Positions 34,138-48,400 of a stretch of DNA of 64,000 bases are shown piece by piece; position 1 is the first letter of the stretch; every line of letters begins with the position of its first letter. The notes beneath the pieces were generated by a model. That model did no database searches. It was not told where the DNA came from and was given only the letters and a program-made list of their open reading frames with translations. Source of the DNA: Balanoglossus misakiensis (Eukaryota > Hemichordata); the NCBI GenBank assembly GCA_040954595.2, contig CM082583.2, forward strand, positions 6,324,001 through 6,388,000, read 5' to 3'. The position numbers were made by a program, and so were the translations under genes.

Positions 34138-37100
34138 AAATACTAACAGACGGTCTGGAATTTTTGAGCCGATAAATCCATGCCACAATTACGATATCTG
34201 TACGTGCAGAAACGTTAAATTTTGTAGAATAGTTGCAAAAGTATATCGCTCTACCAAGATGTTGGTCAAATTTTTATTGAAGGGATGTGCAATGTTGAAG
34301 TTTCATTTATCTGCAATGCAAAACAAGCAAATGTGTTTTCAAACCAAATTTGCTGATGAAACTACGCTCATCGCGTAGCTATTCCCCCTTCCGTTGGCCG
34401 TCAGTGTCACTCAGCCCGCGCTTAATGATTAATTTTAACTTCACCCCCGAAGAACCGTTGAAATTATTCCATTTTGTTGGTCGTTCAAGCGCGAAAGAGT
34501 ATCCCGAAGCGTATTGCCAAACAATTATCGAGCCTTTATTGCTTGCCCACTAAGGCTAATGGTTTTCGTTTAAAGTCATCTTTAATGTAGCATTGGCAAG
34601 TTATACCCGGAATATGCGATGAGCCGTGTAGCATAAACAGAAATCCAGCCGATTTTTTCTTGCCAAGCCGAGTCCCCAGCTGCCCTTAAGCAAAAAACCA
34701 CCACTGACGGAAAGGACTGGCGAGTCGTGCGCCAAATCATAGGAGACGGAAATAAATTTTAAAGCGGGCTCTCCTTGTCCCCCTTTCCCCCAGCCTTCAG
34801 GGTGTGTTTGTTTGCCGGTGCATTTCTCGTGGTTTTTTAATCAGAGTGCTATTGCCTGGCAAGCAGCGTGTTCAGATGCCGGTCGTGATTTACTGATAAC
34901 GTGAACGAATCTCGTTTGAATACCCTTCTCTATTGTCCAGAAGTCATTAATTGCAAATTCTCCATCAAATTGAATTTTAATAATTAAACGACAGGTCTGT
35001 CATAGTCTGTACGCTGACAATCGTGTTTTATCTTCCAAACGAATGGACTTCCCTTGGAATGTATGCAAGGATGAAATTATAGCTTTAGTAGATGTAAAAT
35101 CACTGAACTCTTGTGTTTTAAACCATGAAAATCACGATGGGATATTCTAGACATATTTCTCTCACATACACACCACAATTACAGAAGAGAGTAGCGAATT
35201 TATCTGATTATGTCTCCGTACAGCTTGAGTAATCCGACAGAGGTAGCGCAGACTGACAGATCCAGTCTGTCGATCAGCAGTGATTTTATGCCAGAGAGCT
35301 GATATTCCTGGTATCAAATGGGTGTGTTGTCGAATAATATTGGACATTAGAAGATTAGACATCTGGCGATAAGTTCTACATCAAGACATTGCGCCACAGA
35401 ATGCGGTCGATTCTGTATCAACAATATCGACACATATTTCTAGACCATTCCCTGTGGTCCTCGCGCAGTTAAAAGGTGTGGTCAAATATACATATGGTCA
35501 CAAACCCGTTTAAAATACGAACACCGTTGCATAATCTACGTTCGCCCTTACTTTTGACTTTAAATTCAGAACTCAAAGAATAGAATTTGTAAACTATGAG
35601 AGTGGTGTCGTCGGACTCCCGCAATCAATAATCGTTGGTCAAAGACCTGTCTACTGAACCGAAATTGTAATAAGTGTTAAATGCGATAATTACTACCCAT
35701 GGGCTGACAACACTTACTCGGCTGAACACACCATCGTGTCATGATTCACCGTTCACCGACTCGCTTAATGATGTCACGACCACGCCACCCCCAGCTGGTT
35801 AATTTAGCCACTGAGAAGCAACAGATCACGCAATGTTCAGATTTCCCTTGACGCGCTAAATTCATCCAGTCATTACCCCAGAGTGGTTGGTTGTCTTCCT
35901 GGACTTTTGCTTCTTAATGAGGTCAAAAGATATTATTGCAATTCGGAAGGACACCAATGTGCTCATAATAAGCCACGTTCGTGACCTGTATGTGACCTTT
36001 ATATCCACGATGTCTCAAGCTGTGAGTGCGTCCATTACCGTGACCAACTTCTTAGATGTTAGTCTATCATTTCACTTAAAACAGACGATATTATACAAAT
36101 GAAACGTGACTCGCAAACACCCCATGTCCTCTTCTCTCAAACTACGCACACAAAATAAATACATTTTGCATCAAGCTGCTACAATGTGAAACGGAATTTG
36201 TTTTAACCTGTTGCCACCATGCAACTGACTTATGTCTTATATTCACCATTTTGGGCAAGTCCATTTTCAGCCTGTATAGAGAAGAGGGCGGTAAACACGG
36301 GTTGTCGAAGAGACAGCGCCTCCAGGCGGTAGAATCAGTGGAAACATCCACCATGAACACCTTTCCTGCTGACAAGTTAATGCGGTGTCAAAGGTCAAGA
36401 GCCGGGGAAATTGACCAACTTTCGCGTGAAGGACAATACAGTGATTGCACAATATTAATCGAATTCCCTTTCTATGTTGATAGACACGTTCCAGGAGACC
36501 CATACACATTGAGATGTGAATATTTGCTAAGTCGCCAAGTAACATTTCAAATGTAACCCATAGCATACAGGATAACATGCACAGGTGCATGATGGGTATT
36601 GGGTGTGGCTCAATACAACTTCTATACGCCCATGAAGTTACCCCCGTCAAAGCCACTGTAGAAGGTCAACTTGTCCCGAGTGGGCCTGTTTCCCTAAAAA
36701 TAAACCAGATCTCATACAATAACGACTTTGCAGTGTGCTATTTCGAGGATAATTGTCATGGTGACCATTGATCTATCCGTTTAGACCTATCAATACGGAG
36801 AAGAGCTTAAAATAGATTTGGGGCAATTTCATTACTCATTAAGCGATGTATTTTCTCACTTTGTAGTTTTACACCTAGTTGAACACATACCGAGGCAAAG
36901 TATTGTTTAAAAAAAACAATTTATATTTCAGTTACCTCATAATTTTTAAAACATTTTTATGTTCTATCAAACATGAACCTAAACGTGTCTAAGACTGGGA
37001 GTTGACTAGTGGTGTTTGCTCAGAAGGCTTCAAGTTGAGATTGGGTTGAGATGAACACGGAAAAGTCAATGCTTTGTTTGAATTAGAAAGCAAGCAATAT

Positions 37101-40100
37101 CTGGAAGACAAGACAATTCCAGATTATTTTACAAAAAAACTCGGATGAACACACACACGGTGTCAATTGATGAAACGGAAGTTTGCCTGTCGTGAACAAT
37201 ACGTTAAAGGGCGAATAGTTCGCAAACAGTGGATACTTCGACGGCGTACAGGCTTACGGGAGAGGAACCAGAAATTGCGGAATCAATTATTTAGAGTTAC
37301 AGCTTCCTGACAATAACTCCCGAGCAATGTTCATTTCGCTTCGTCTCAAATTTACTTAGTTGTGAAATTCGCAACCGCATTTTTTAATCACAATCAATTA
37401 CTTATACTACATTTGTACGAACTTAGTCATTTAGCTGGTTATATTTCAGTCGCATATATAAATGATGAGCTCCGCGATGATGTCTTTTGTATACCTTTTT
37501 CTTCAACAGGGGCGTTTCCTATTGTTGTCAATGGGGCATTACTAATGAACTTTTCAGGTAAAAAGTGTTAAAAATTTAGAGTGACAAAAATTACAAAGAC
37601 CATGGAAGACGGAGGAGAGCGGGTGAAATGGCCAGTGCAATTGCTCGTTCCAACCGACTAATTACAACTGAAATGCAATATTAAGGCACTTTCACGACGT
37701 TTTAAAATTTAAACCGATCAATGATCGTCTTTTCTTCTTACGCCCCCGTCCATGAATCCGAAGGCCGCTTAAAGACAGCATCTTTTACATGGAAAACAAT
37801 GTTGCCGGTTTGGATTTGTTGAAACATGAGGATCTCCCTCAAATATTAATATTTTCATCATGTGTTTTTTTCTCGCGAAATGAATGCGTGCCTTCGAGTA
37901 GTGAATGGCGTACGCTGGCTGTAACTACCAAACTAACAGACTGGGGTTACCATGGCAACGAGGGTCTGGTCGATTCTTGGAGTAAATCATTCGTCCAGTT
38001 GACAGGAGTCTGCTTGGCATATTTAACAGATGACGTCATTTACGTTTTACTCCAACTTTATCTACTCCGCGTATACGGTGATACATACATTCGATCGAAA
38101 ATATCTTATTGTTTAAAAGAATTATCAACGATTTTGAAGTTCAATCCTTATCCTTACACTGTACTTGGGGCATGACAGCGTAACTGTCTTTTGACCTGAA
38201 CTGAAAACGTCGGTGTTACGCAGTTTGCTTTGGCCCATAGCGGAGTACACAAGACCCAAGGTCTGTGCCCGTAGAGTTTTTGCCCAAGACCAAACCCCAT
38301 GGTACCATATCCAAGATATAAAACCATAGCACGCCCATAGTGTTGTACGAGTCACGTTTCAAGTCAACACAGGTGCCACACCCAAGTCCCAAGATGTAAT
38401 CTTACGGGATCATATGCAAGACCTCACACACACTTTTATGCCCATGATCCAACCTTGTGGTGTAGTACAAGTCTGAGCAAACATACTTCTTGAAGCGAAA
38501 GGCGATCCAAAACACTCTCTCGATTTGTATCTAGGTAGGCAGTCCGAAATATACAGGAGATGTATGCGTGTTGGAGACGTATTGAAACACATGTATCTCA
38601 ACGAATCTGTTAAAATATTGACGAATAGACAAAGGAAATGAACCACTTTTACGACAAGTATTCCAGACTGAATAAGTATACATGTAAGTTTACCTACTGA
38701 CGAAATGCTGCTCGGAGATTCTGTTTCCCAGACATTAAATTATCCGAGGCAGACTCTTACCTCCAGCTTGTTGATAAATGTATTTTCTATCTTGATAAAT
38801 GTGTGTTTTTGTCCCATAAATGTCACACTCACTTTCCAATTACTAACAACGGGGTCAAAGTTCACACATTAGTAAGATTATTGTTGTTTTAAAACTTGTT
38901 GCCCGCGGGCGCGCAAACGACAAGGGGGATAATGCGCCGTAGAAAGGAAATACAAATATAAAGACAGATTGGTGTAATTTGTTGAGTTTGGTTGTCAGGG
39001 GATAAATCTGCTCACCAGACGACAATGCTAACCGCAGATGTTGTCGTCTACCGCATTTTCAAATGCAATTTATACTCTTTAAATATTGCAAGTTGCTCCG
39101 ACTACAACGTGTACATGTATGTCACAATATACTCTCGCACTGCACGATATTTTCTTTTTCCATAGCAGATGTCACTGCGCTGACTTGATCGAACAGAGAA
39201 ACGTTTCGCGTCACTCACTCAGTCACACAACAACAACCGTATGCAACCATTACTTATTCAGGTCGAACGGGAAGAGTGCATTTAATGTATACAGTGCGAT
39301 ATGTCCGGCTAGTAATTATTAATTAAATACCACTTCTTATTCGTTGGACATTGCGTCCTTTGCTCAACACGGCACCATGAATAATGAATATTCGAAAACA
39401 ATACATTGAGAAGCAATAATACGCAAAGGCAAATATCCATGGATGACGTATGAGGCAAACTCCGTAATTAGTTATAGCTGAAATGCAAATATAATTTTGG
39501 TAATATTTATAACCCTTACACGTTGCTGGTCAACAGCACACGCTCTGAGTGAAATTAATTAGTTGATTAACACCCTGTAAAGAACTTTCGCTAAATGACT
39601 TTCGCAACCCATGCAACAAGAACACGTGTAGCGTTGGTGTACTGTCATGGCAACCGGTAGTGTGAAGTGTATGAATATATAAAATGAAACGAAGCAGAAA
39701 CTTATGAAAATATAGGCAAAAGTTATAATGTCCCTTTAATTTTGTGCTAGCTTGCCATGGGTTCGTGGAAGAAACCGGTGAATACAACAAGATAGTAAAA
39801 GAAAGGAATACATGTACACAGCGAATGAATGATTGTGGACGAATGAAACAAAATCAGCAAATGACGATAAAAGACGAAAATCTGGGGTTTTCATTAAAGC
39901 GTAGTACATGAAAGCTTTTAAGACGTGTCAATGTGAACTGACGGGCAAGACGATGCTGTATGTATAGTGTTGCCGTAAAACAAGTAACACCTTCATAAAA
40001 CGATGAAAGTATCTGACTTGGTCGACGCTCGGGGCGAAACAGAACGGTTGCGGGCATATTTTTTATGGGTGGTAGAATCAGAATTACACCGTACTGTTGG

Positions 40101-40718
40101 GGGCAAATTTATCATTTGATTTTCTTTCTTCCATCGTGATACAGGTACACGTCGACTGGCAACTCGGTATTCACATATTATCTCCGGCGATGCTGAACAG
40201 AGTGAGGCGTTCGTGATCATCAAATTTCAAGCAACTATAGTTCGGGTCTGACTTAGATTAACCCTCTCGAAGCCACAGTCATTTTGCTGGCATTTCATCA
40301 AAATTAACATCATAACTTTTTCCACAATGTTTTTCTAAAATTTTGATCTGGACCTGTAGTCGATGGAAAATTATGTCCCTTTGGTCTAAAATTAAGGGAA
40401 AATACGGAAAAACTGTGTGGAAATGACAAAAAATGTTGCACCCATTTTGGAGGGGAAAATGTGACGTATATGGTTAATGTAGACGTATACTGACAGAGAG
40501 GAAATTCAAATACTATGAGCAAAGTGTCGCGGATATCGTTAATTCCCCTCTCACCCACACAACATAAATAAACGTTAATGGCAAGAACTGCTCTTTAATA
40601 TTCATTATTATGACATTATTTTGTCAAACCTAATAAAAGATGGAGAAAATTTCTAACACGACAATCGAATAAATGGTGGTTTTGGCCCTTGCACGTGGAT
40701 ACACAAGAGGCTGGGCAT

Positions 40719-40794
40719 TTCTCTCTCCCTTTCTCTCTCTCCCCCCTCTCTCTAGCCCCTCTCCCTCTACCCTCTCTCTCCCGCCCCCTCTCTA
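40719..40794 (+). repeat. CT-rich low-complexity tract
   Basis: Pure pyrimidine CTCT/CCCT sequence apart from a few breaks. It causes spurious long frames on both strands. Confidence 0.9.
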
Positions 40795-41695
40795 CATTTC
40801 CAGGCAGCTTTGAATATTTAACCCATCGCATTTTACTCCATCGTATTGACTATAAGATTAACCGATTAACATGTCTGTATATTTGTATTTATACATGAGA
40901 GTCAATTCTGTCAATATTGTGACCGGGGTTTGCAAGTTTCCAATCTCGACAGAAAAATTACCTGACTAATCCTTAAAGGATAAAACGATTTCGATCTTGT
41001 GCGGCGGTGTTTGTCAAAGTTAGCTGCTATTATCAACGAAGATTGTCCTCAGCTGAAGTCTTACTGTCAAGCAATTGTTATTACAGGTATATGTGCCAAA
41101 ACATTATTAAGTAGTGGTGTAGACAAAGGACTGTGTCTGGCCCTGCCTGATGTGTGAGCGGGTAATATTCCCGGCTATCCATTCTCTTATGTCTCTGTTA
41201 CGGGAAAATGCCGAAAAAATTGAAATTCCCAGCGAAGTAAAATTTGTTTATCGTCAATTTAAAGATTGTTTTTAATTCTCGGTTTTCGTTCGACGTCCCC
41301 CAACGTAGGCAGTGTTGTTTCGACAGCAAATTCCCGCTATACGCGGTATTCCTGTGAAATCATAATCCATTTCAAGTTGGAGAATTGCTTGAAAATATCA
41401 ACGTCTCCCATGGATGTTCTGTCGGGTCTACATGATGTTCTAATTTCTTGAACATAACGAAGGGAAACATTTTCATAGACATAAAATACTTTATTAACGA
41501 CATCTTAATACAAGACATGACGATATTTTTTTATCAAAACAATAAAGCGGTAAGTACAAGCGGCCGCAGGCGCTGTTCACGTGACAGACATTCTCTATTC
41601 GGCATTCAGTGATGCACCTGGTGATCAGGTGATAGGCCCACAAACTTTGGTAGTAAGTAAACCAGTGTCGCAATGTCTCTTTCAAAGGGCAGGTA

Positions 41696-41719
41696 AATGA
41701 ATGAATGAATGAATGAATG
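41696..41719 (+). repeat. GAAT microsatellite
   Basis: About six tandem AATG units. Confidence 0.95.
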
Positions 41720-44260
41720 TGTACAACTTCAAATGAACTTAGGTTCAACGCCAAAATAGCCAATCAGATATTCAGTGGATGGCAAGCGCGAAATTTTTTT
41801 TTGCCACCACATGGTCATTTGAAGATTTGGACACGCCCCTTTGGACCATGTGTGATGTGACCAGGTGTTAATGAATAATTAGTTCAGTCGTACAAAAGCC
41901 TTCAGTCGTCCACGTGTGTTTGCCTCCTTCGCAAGAACGTAGAAGTCCACGTGTACACGACCCCGTCGTTTACCCAGGCACTGGCAGTCGCGGAGAACGG
42001 AGTCCGGAGTGCGCGACGCTGAAGCGAGTTTTGGATGTGTCCACGCGATATTCTGGGAGGCGGTACTGCGAGTCCCAGGAAGTCTGCTTGTGGACGGTTG
42101 TGCAGGAACTCTCGGAATTCTTCGAGTTCTTCTCATGTGTTCACGGACTCTACACGTGCGGTGCGTCATGGTCATTCACTCTGCTACCAAGAAGCATGGA
42201 CGGGCTCGGTCGACTATTTTTAACACCAACGTTAGCTAGTTCGGTTTGCAAAGCCTGGTCACACATGGTCCATATAAATTGTAAGATTCTTGTTTTAATC
42301 TTGTTCTTTAATTAACTTTAATTAAATAATTCTGTGTGTGAATAATCCCCCGTGCGTTATCTCTGTTTGAAAGACGTCCACTGGGGTCGTAAGAATATGT
42401 ATATTAGAGGTGACCGTATACCTTTGACCTCTTGTGTCAAACTTGTTCAAAACGCTCTGACATGAGATTCAATGTGAAATCTAATGTCAATGTTGTGATT
42501 AAACCAATCAGGAACTTCCAGCAAAGGTCTCTGAGGTCATCCAGTGATGCAAATTTTGTGACGACGACACTTGACCGACAATTGTATAAAACTGGGTATA
42601 CAAAACTGTCTTTTATCGAAACTGCTTCAATAACTGATGGAATGCCAAGGAAAAAACTGTGCATCGTATAAGAACTTTGATGACTGTTCAATTACAAATA
42701 CGGGAATACATTTGACAAATAATGCAGAACTATGTGTGATAAAATTACAACCTTATGATTCGGGCCTCAAAACGAATAATACAAATGGCTCATACACTTC
42801 GCTAAGATTCTTTAAAAATAAAGACGTCATTATTTTCCAATGAAGCGGATTTATAAGATGCACGGAATTTATATCACTATCTTGTATGCAAAATGACCGC
42901 AAAAATCTGCCATTATTTCAATTCGCTTGTATAAGGAATGTTAACAAGTGCTTATAAACTGTAAATAAAAGCGTAACGAACGAAAATATTCGAAGGACTA
43001 TCAAAACTATTTTTAATTCCCTCTGTGTGTATTCTTTCAGTGCTGGGTTCAAGGGATTCTACTCCTAGTCACATGACCGATGTACTTCAAATACGACGCC
43101 GAAAGACGAATGGGATCTACGCCATTAAACTCCGCGCGTCTCATAAATCGGTAAGGTACATTCCTCATATTTTAGTTAACATGTTGGTAAACTCCCCGGC
43201 CTTGTTTACTCCCTTTTACAGCCGACCGTCTTGTGTCCATTTTTATACACTCAAAAGGGTTCAACGGAGTGTGAAACACTTCGGATGGTCTATTCTCATT
43301 AAAATTACAGTATTCATACACCTGCTACGCACTGACCAATCAGAAATAACCTTTCAAGACACCATCACATCACGACTGAAATACTCAACCAAGCAGATTA
43401 CTGGCTCAGACTCCCAGTAGGTTAGAAGTTGAATAATTTTAAGCATCAGAAAGTTAAGAAATTAAATAAATAGATATAAAATATCTCTGAATATATATAT
43501 CATTCGAAAATGTGCAGAAACATCCAATATTTACAAAGTCCATACATGAACACCACGCAAATGTTTGTGTTAAGTGTAAAGCACACGTGATGATCTCACA
43601 GATGAGAAAAGGAAATGCAAACTAACAGCAGACGTCCGATCTCGGACTAAACAAGCTACAGGTATCGTGCGAATAATACCCGGCCATTGCCACTCAAAAT
43701 GAAAAGTGAACTGTCATTTAAAACGAAGATAATCGGATCACCTCAATGCATTTGTTATTGGTAGAAATTAAAATATCTGCCATGGAATATTCGATCAGCG
43801 TTATGGGTGACTCCGATTATATAAAAATGCACACTTAGTATTTTCCGAGGAAGTTTGATTAAACGAATACGGCCCAGACAAAAGCATCTGAAGAATTAAA
43901 ACTTGAAATAACGTATTCTCTTTAACCAAGAAAGACGTATTTATACATATAACAAGTGATCATACACAATTTAACGTATAAATGATAAACTTTAACAACC
44001 TTGCTAGCTTGTCCACATAAACATAAAAAATAATACAGTTAAATATATTGCACCACATATCAGAGAAAATTCGGGTATGTACTGTTTCGAATATTAACAG
44101 TATAGCTCAAACGTAAACAGAAAATTGTTGTTATAAAGAAAACACGTATGTTATATTTTTTCTCCAGACTATACACATTTACCCTGATATGGTAACCATG
44201 GAATCATATTTTTTACCATAGCGTACTTGTAGCACTCCCATTGCACAGGCCATTTTGACA

Positions 44261-44556
44261 TCATTCAATAGTAGTGACTCTTATACCGTCATAAATGTTC
44301 GGTAGTACATCTATACTACAATATACACTGATAATGCGCGATTTGCATCTAGTATCACACCCCTCTCCAACTTGCACTAAATTTCGGACACTCTGGGGCT
44401 GCAATTTCACATCGCATCGGTTATCGAGTTCTGCACAGACGTGAATATTTGAAGTTTTAGATAACCCCAATTGTCGAACACACTGGCTGTGTACATTCGC
44501 GGCGAGAACCAGGCAATCCACACTTATATTAAAACGCTGACGTGCGACGGTTATTT
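44261..44556 (-). other. Possible alternative last coding exon of SKOR
   Basis: Behind a good minus-strand acceptor (TTGTTTTGCAG|AAAT) lies a 97-codon open frame in the phase needed after the internal GT at 45367-45366 of the SKOR last exon. It would read KLK|EITVARQRF, which resembles human SKOR in placing a Glu-initial exon after KLK. It is Cys-rich but has weak codon bias, so coding status is uncertain. Confidence 0.3.
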
Positions 44557-45065
44557 CTGCAAAACAATGAAAAAAGATGTAGATGAAGAATGATGCATAA
44601 AAAATATAAGCGAACAAACTCTAAAAAACACATGGTGCGCAGAGTGGGCTGACATGCTTCAACTGTTGAGATCTTATACAGAGTAATGTGTTGCTAGGAA
44701 AGTAGATAAACGCCGTATCATAACCGCATCTAATTGTCGAAACCGAAATCACGCGGTTATGGATACTGCTAACCGTAGAGTCAAGCAAGTCGGGTATAAA
44801 ATTGAATAATAGAAGACCCCGGTTGTAATATAACACCAGAAGCTGAAGTATTAGTTTACACTGGACTTTCAGACGGATTATAAAACGTGCAAGACGAGAG
44901 TGGTCGGGTTCAATTTGACTACTGCAGTGCCGAACAGGTGTCATATGTAGTTAATAGTTAATCATGTGAATGGAAAAACGAGACTTTAACTTAAGACGAC
45001 GAAAAGGCAGATTTGTGATTTTTTAATGAGCGTCATCAAGCGGGGTCGTGTTACTCGTGTTATCT

Positions 45066-45433
45066 TCATGCCACATATTTAATAAATGCAACGCAAGTGT
45101 ATCCGGAAAAAAAAACTAACCCGTAGATTTCTAACGACCGGGGAGGGACTCGGCCAGCACCAACGGCCGAGGCCGGGAAGATTGTCTCGTTTCCCGTCTC
45201 GGGCGTTTCTCCGTTCATCACGATCGGCATCATGGCTCGCCACTGCTGGGTGGGCAGGCACGCCGGGCCGAGCATGGCCAGTCTCCAGTAGGCCAGCGTG
45301 CGGTCCATGTCGAGGCGGGGATCGACCGACGGCTGTGGTCTCCTTTGCTGAGATGTGAGCTCGTCACCCTTGAGTTTTTGCTGGATGGCGTACCTCGCCT
45401 TTCTTTCAGCGTCAAGTTCATGACAAAGAGTCT
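45066..45433 (-). CDS. SKOR: SKOR last coding exon (end of coiled coil and C-terminal extension)
   Basis: Acceptor TTCCCGCAG|AGAC. The first 22 residues (ETLCHELDAERKARYAIQQ, KLK) match the end of the vertebrate SKOR coiled coil. The frame then stays open for about 100 codons, of which about 80 have strong GC3 bias (MDRTLAYWRLAMLGPACLP), to a stop at 45068-45066. A GT after KLK-G (45367-45366) offers an alternative donor to the exon at 44556-44261. Which end is used cannot be settled here. Confidence 0.75.
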
Positions 45434-48400
45434 CTGCGGGAAGGATAGACAGGGAATCAATGTAGACTCCGTACAGTAATGATACAAAGAAACATAACCC
45501 ACATTTAAACTTGATCTCGAAGCAAATGTTTCAATCATCAATTTTATATTACAATAGGAACGGAAAAGTTGCAAAACGGGGAAAAAATCAATCATGGGCA
45601 GGTTATCCCAGCCCTAAAGCGTAAATATCAGTCTGTCCTGGTATCAAAAACTGACCGGAAGCAGATTTAAATTCTACCTAACAGAGAAACCATTCACACT
45701 AAATTTAAGGTGGTTTTTCTTTTGTTCTTTTCGAGTTCAAAACTTCACCATTGCCATTCACAGTTTGAATGAGTGTGAGGCTATGAATGCCAGAATCATA
45801 TTCTATGATGTATTTAAAAAAAAATACAGGACACGATTAAAAGTTCTGAAAAAAAACCAGACGAATCGTGATGACGGTATAACTAATCTTCACAACATGA
45901 CTGAATTCGTTTTTTACTGCTTTGATGTGCTCCGCGTCAAAAGAGACGAGCGGGCGCGCTCCGAACGCGCACAAAAGTCGAGATGACAGCGCTTTTGAAT
46001 TTTCCGCCGTGTGTCGAGCGGTGACGTTGTCCGCTCTTAACGTTTTCCTTTTGACAGAGGAGCAACCGGCGACACTTCACTCCCTAGATTAAATTATCTA
46101 ATGAAATTAGGCTCTTGGATTTTCAAAATAGCCGTCTATTGTTCGGGTCTATGGGTCTATTGGCAAAGGAAATGTAGCCCTTTCCCAAAGCCTTATTCAC
46201 CGCTCAACAGTCACTCATCGAGAGATGACCTTTTCCAGGTCACGTGACCTATTACTGCCGCGTCCGCCATCTGTTCACAAAACTAACCTATCATATCGTT
46301 AAGGTTTCTGAAAACGCGCGGAGTTCATTATCCTTGAACAAAAAGTAAAGTGGAGTGAAAAAAAAACTTTTAATGCGTGGCGGAATTATTTATGGGTATG
46401 GAAGAAAACAATTAAGTTTGTAACGTATGCTGATCTGGGACGCTCCGATTGGTGTTTGGGAAGATTTGTTGCCCCTCTCCCTCGCAAACGTGCAAGTAGT
46501 AAACCATAGAACTACTCCTGAAGATGGTCGATTTTGAAACTCTCTCTCTCTCCCCACGTGCTCCGTCTCGTACACAAAATATATTCAACTTCGTATAACT
46601 CTTTGCCAATAGTGTCAACTGTCAACCATTGGTGTCCACCGTTCTACTCTCGGTGATGCGACTAAAATGCCACACTCTTGTTTGTCTGTAATTTTCGCTG
46701 ATAATTTGGTCATGTTTAGTCCCCAGCTTAAATTAAACCATCAACTTTCGATATAAATGCTGAATAGCCATCAAACGTTTTACAGCTACTAGCCCTTAGA
46801 GACGTCCGCATTTACTTCGGTTATAGTTCCTTAGTTGTGTTGTGAGACCACGTGATACAGAAACAGAAACTTTAAAAGTATGATACAGTTAACCCTGTTA
46901 CAGATTTTGTCTAGATGTTTTGATAAGAAATATACACTTTTTTGTGGTGATATGAGAAGCGATTCTATTCGCGAAAGTCTACACTTGACAGGGGAGGTGT
47001 TTCACTTAGTGTTCTCTAAATCATAACATCAAATTTGGATGTGCGTCCTTTTTTATTGATAGTTGACTTGCGCTTCACCAAAAAGAACTTTGTTCGTGCC
47101 TTTTTTTCTTCTGATCTGGTGATCGAGATGAAGGTAAACCAGCAAGGAAGGCCTAGCTCCTTAAAATTGTTGAGATTGATAATTTTGTGGTTCTGATATT
47201 AGAAAAGATCTAACAAGTTAACGTGCTCCGATAACTGATATAACGTAGATAACTTTTCAGGACACGAACTTAACACGAAACATAATTAATGTCGAAATTA
47301 GAGCTTGGTCGCTTGTGTTTTACCACGCTGGCTCGACTCCTTCATTAAATATTGAAAGCGGAGAAAATTATTCTAGAAAGTATATAAAGTGTGTATCCGA
47401 AATAAACGACTGCGGGTTAATTCCGTTTCTTTATTTTTCAACAACAGAACAAACTTTTTTTGATTTAGCAAAACTTGTGAGAAAACCTAAATCTTACCTC
47501 GTACAATCTGAAGCTGTTGTGACATTTCCTCCCTGTAAGCTAATTCTCGTTTGACTTGATTTTGGAAGGTATCTGCCGAGAGAGAGATAGATAGAGAGAG
47601 ATGGAAAAAGTGAACAGATGGGTGGAAAGAGTTCTTAGCTAAATCCCTGGGACCGACATGGGCGGTAGACTTGGTAATTAGGCACCCCTATAGAGAAGGC
47701 AACCCGCAGGATATAGCGCAAATTACCAGGATTGAGTCGAACACCGGTAATCACACGAGGAGAACGGGAGATAACAAACGCAGGGGAAAGGGATGCCGAA
47801 CGTTTGCCGAAAAAAATGTTCGCCGTCTATTCAATTAATGGACAAGTGATTAGGACAAGGGATCAAACTCGTGAGGGGATTTTCGCGCAGCTCCATCAAC
47901 GATGTATATATCACAATGGAGATCAAGAACATCCCGTTTAGTGTCAATTCTGAATCACATGAAATAGCTGGATTTTTTTTTAAAAAGAAAATAAATCACA
48001 CAGAATATGCAACATTTCGCGTAGTTCGTATCCAGAATGACAGAAGAGATTGAACTTTATTAAATAATTGTCGGTGAAATTTAATTATATAATTTTAATA
48101 GGTAGTACCAGGTAGTAGTGTCACTTAAATATCACCGAGTGAATGCACATTTTGCCGGTTAGTTTCATTTTCAATGGCAAGGTAATGGGCGAACACGGGG
48201 TGTTAGACTATTGACAATGGCGCCGTATGATTTCTTCTGTATTCCACAGTTTTATAAGTGTAAGTACTGCGCTTGTAAATCTAACTGATTGAGGGTGTCT
48301 GACATTGCTGATTGAACAGCTACAGTGCGGGGGGGGGGGGGAATAAACTTGGGGGAAAAACACACAAAGGAAGTATGAAAAAAAAATCCATCCTGTCACA

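Larger units (their letters stand above)
30577..45065. other. 14.5-kb interval without a convincing gene, downstream of SKOR
   Basis: No exon chain found. Most open frames look random. Two stretches stand out but are not called as genes: 41880-42240 (GC-rich, open in several frames) and 44261-44556 on the minus strand (open frame behind a good acceptor, in phase with SKOR). Simple repeats are at 34029-34137, 40719-40794 and 41696-41719. Patches rich in TAAT/ATTA cores, for example 33080-33440 and 34350-35000, look like conserved regulatory DNA but cannot be proven so here. Confidence 0.45.

Noticed and set aside
37789-38175. Plus-strand 128-codon frame
   Set aside because: AT-rich, no splice partners, no recognisable domain; length is within chance for 64 kb read in six frames.
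43025-43420. Plus-strand 131-codon frame
   Set aside because: No family resemblance, codon use like surrounding non-coding DNA, no clear splice context.
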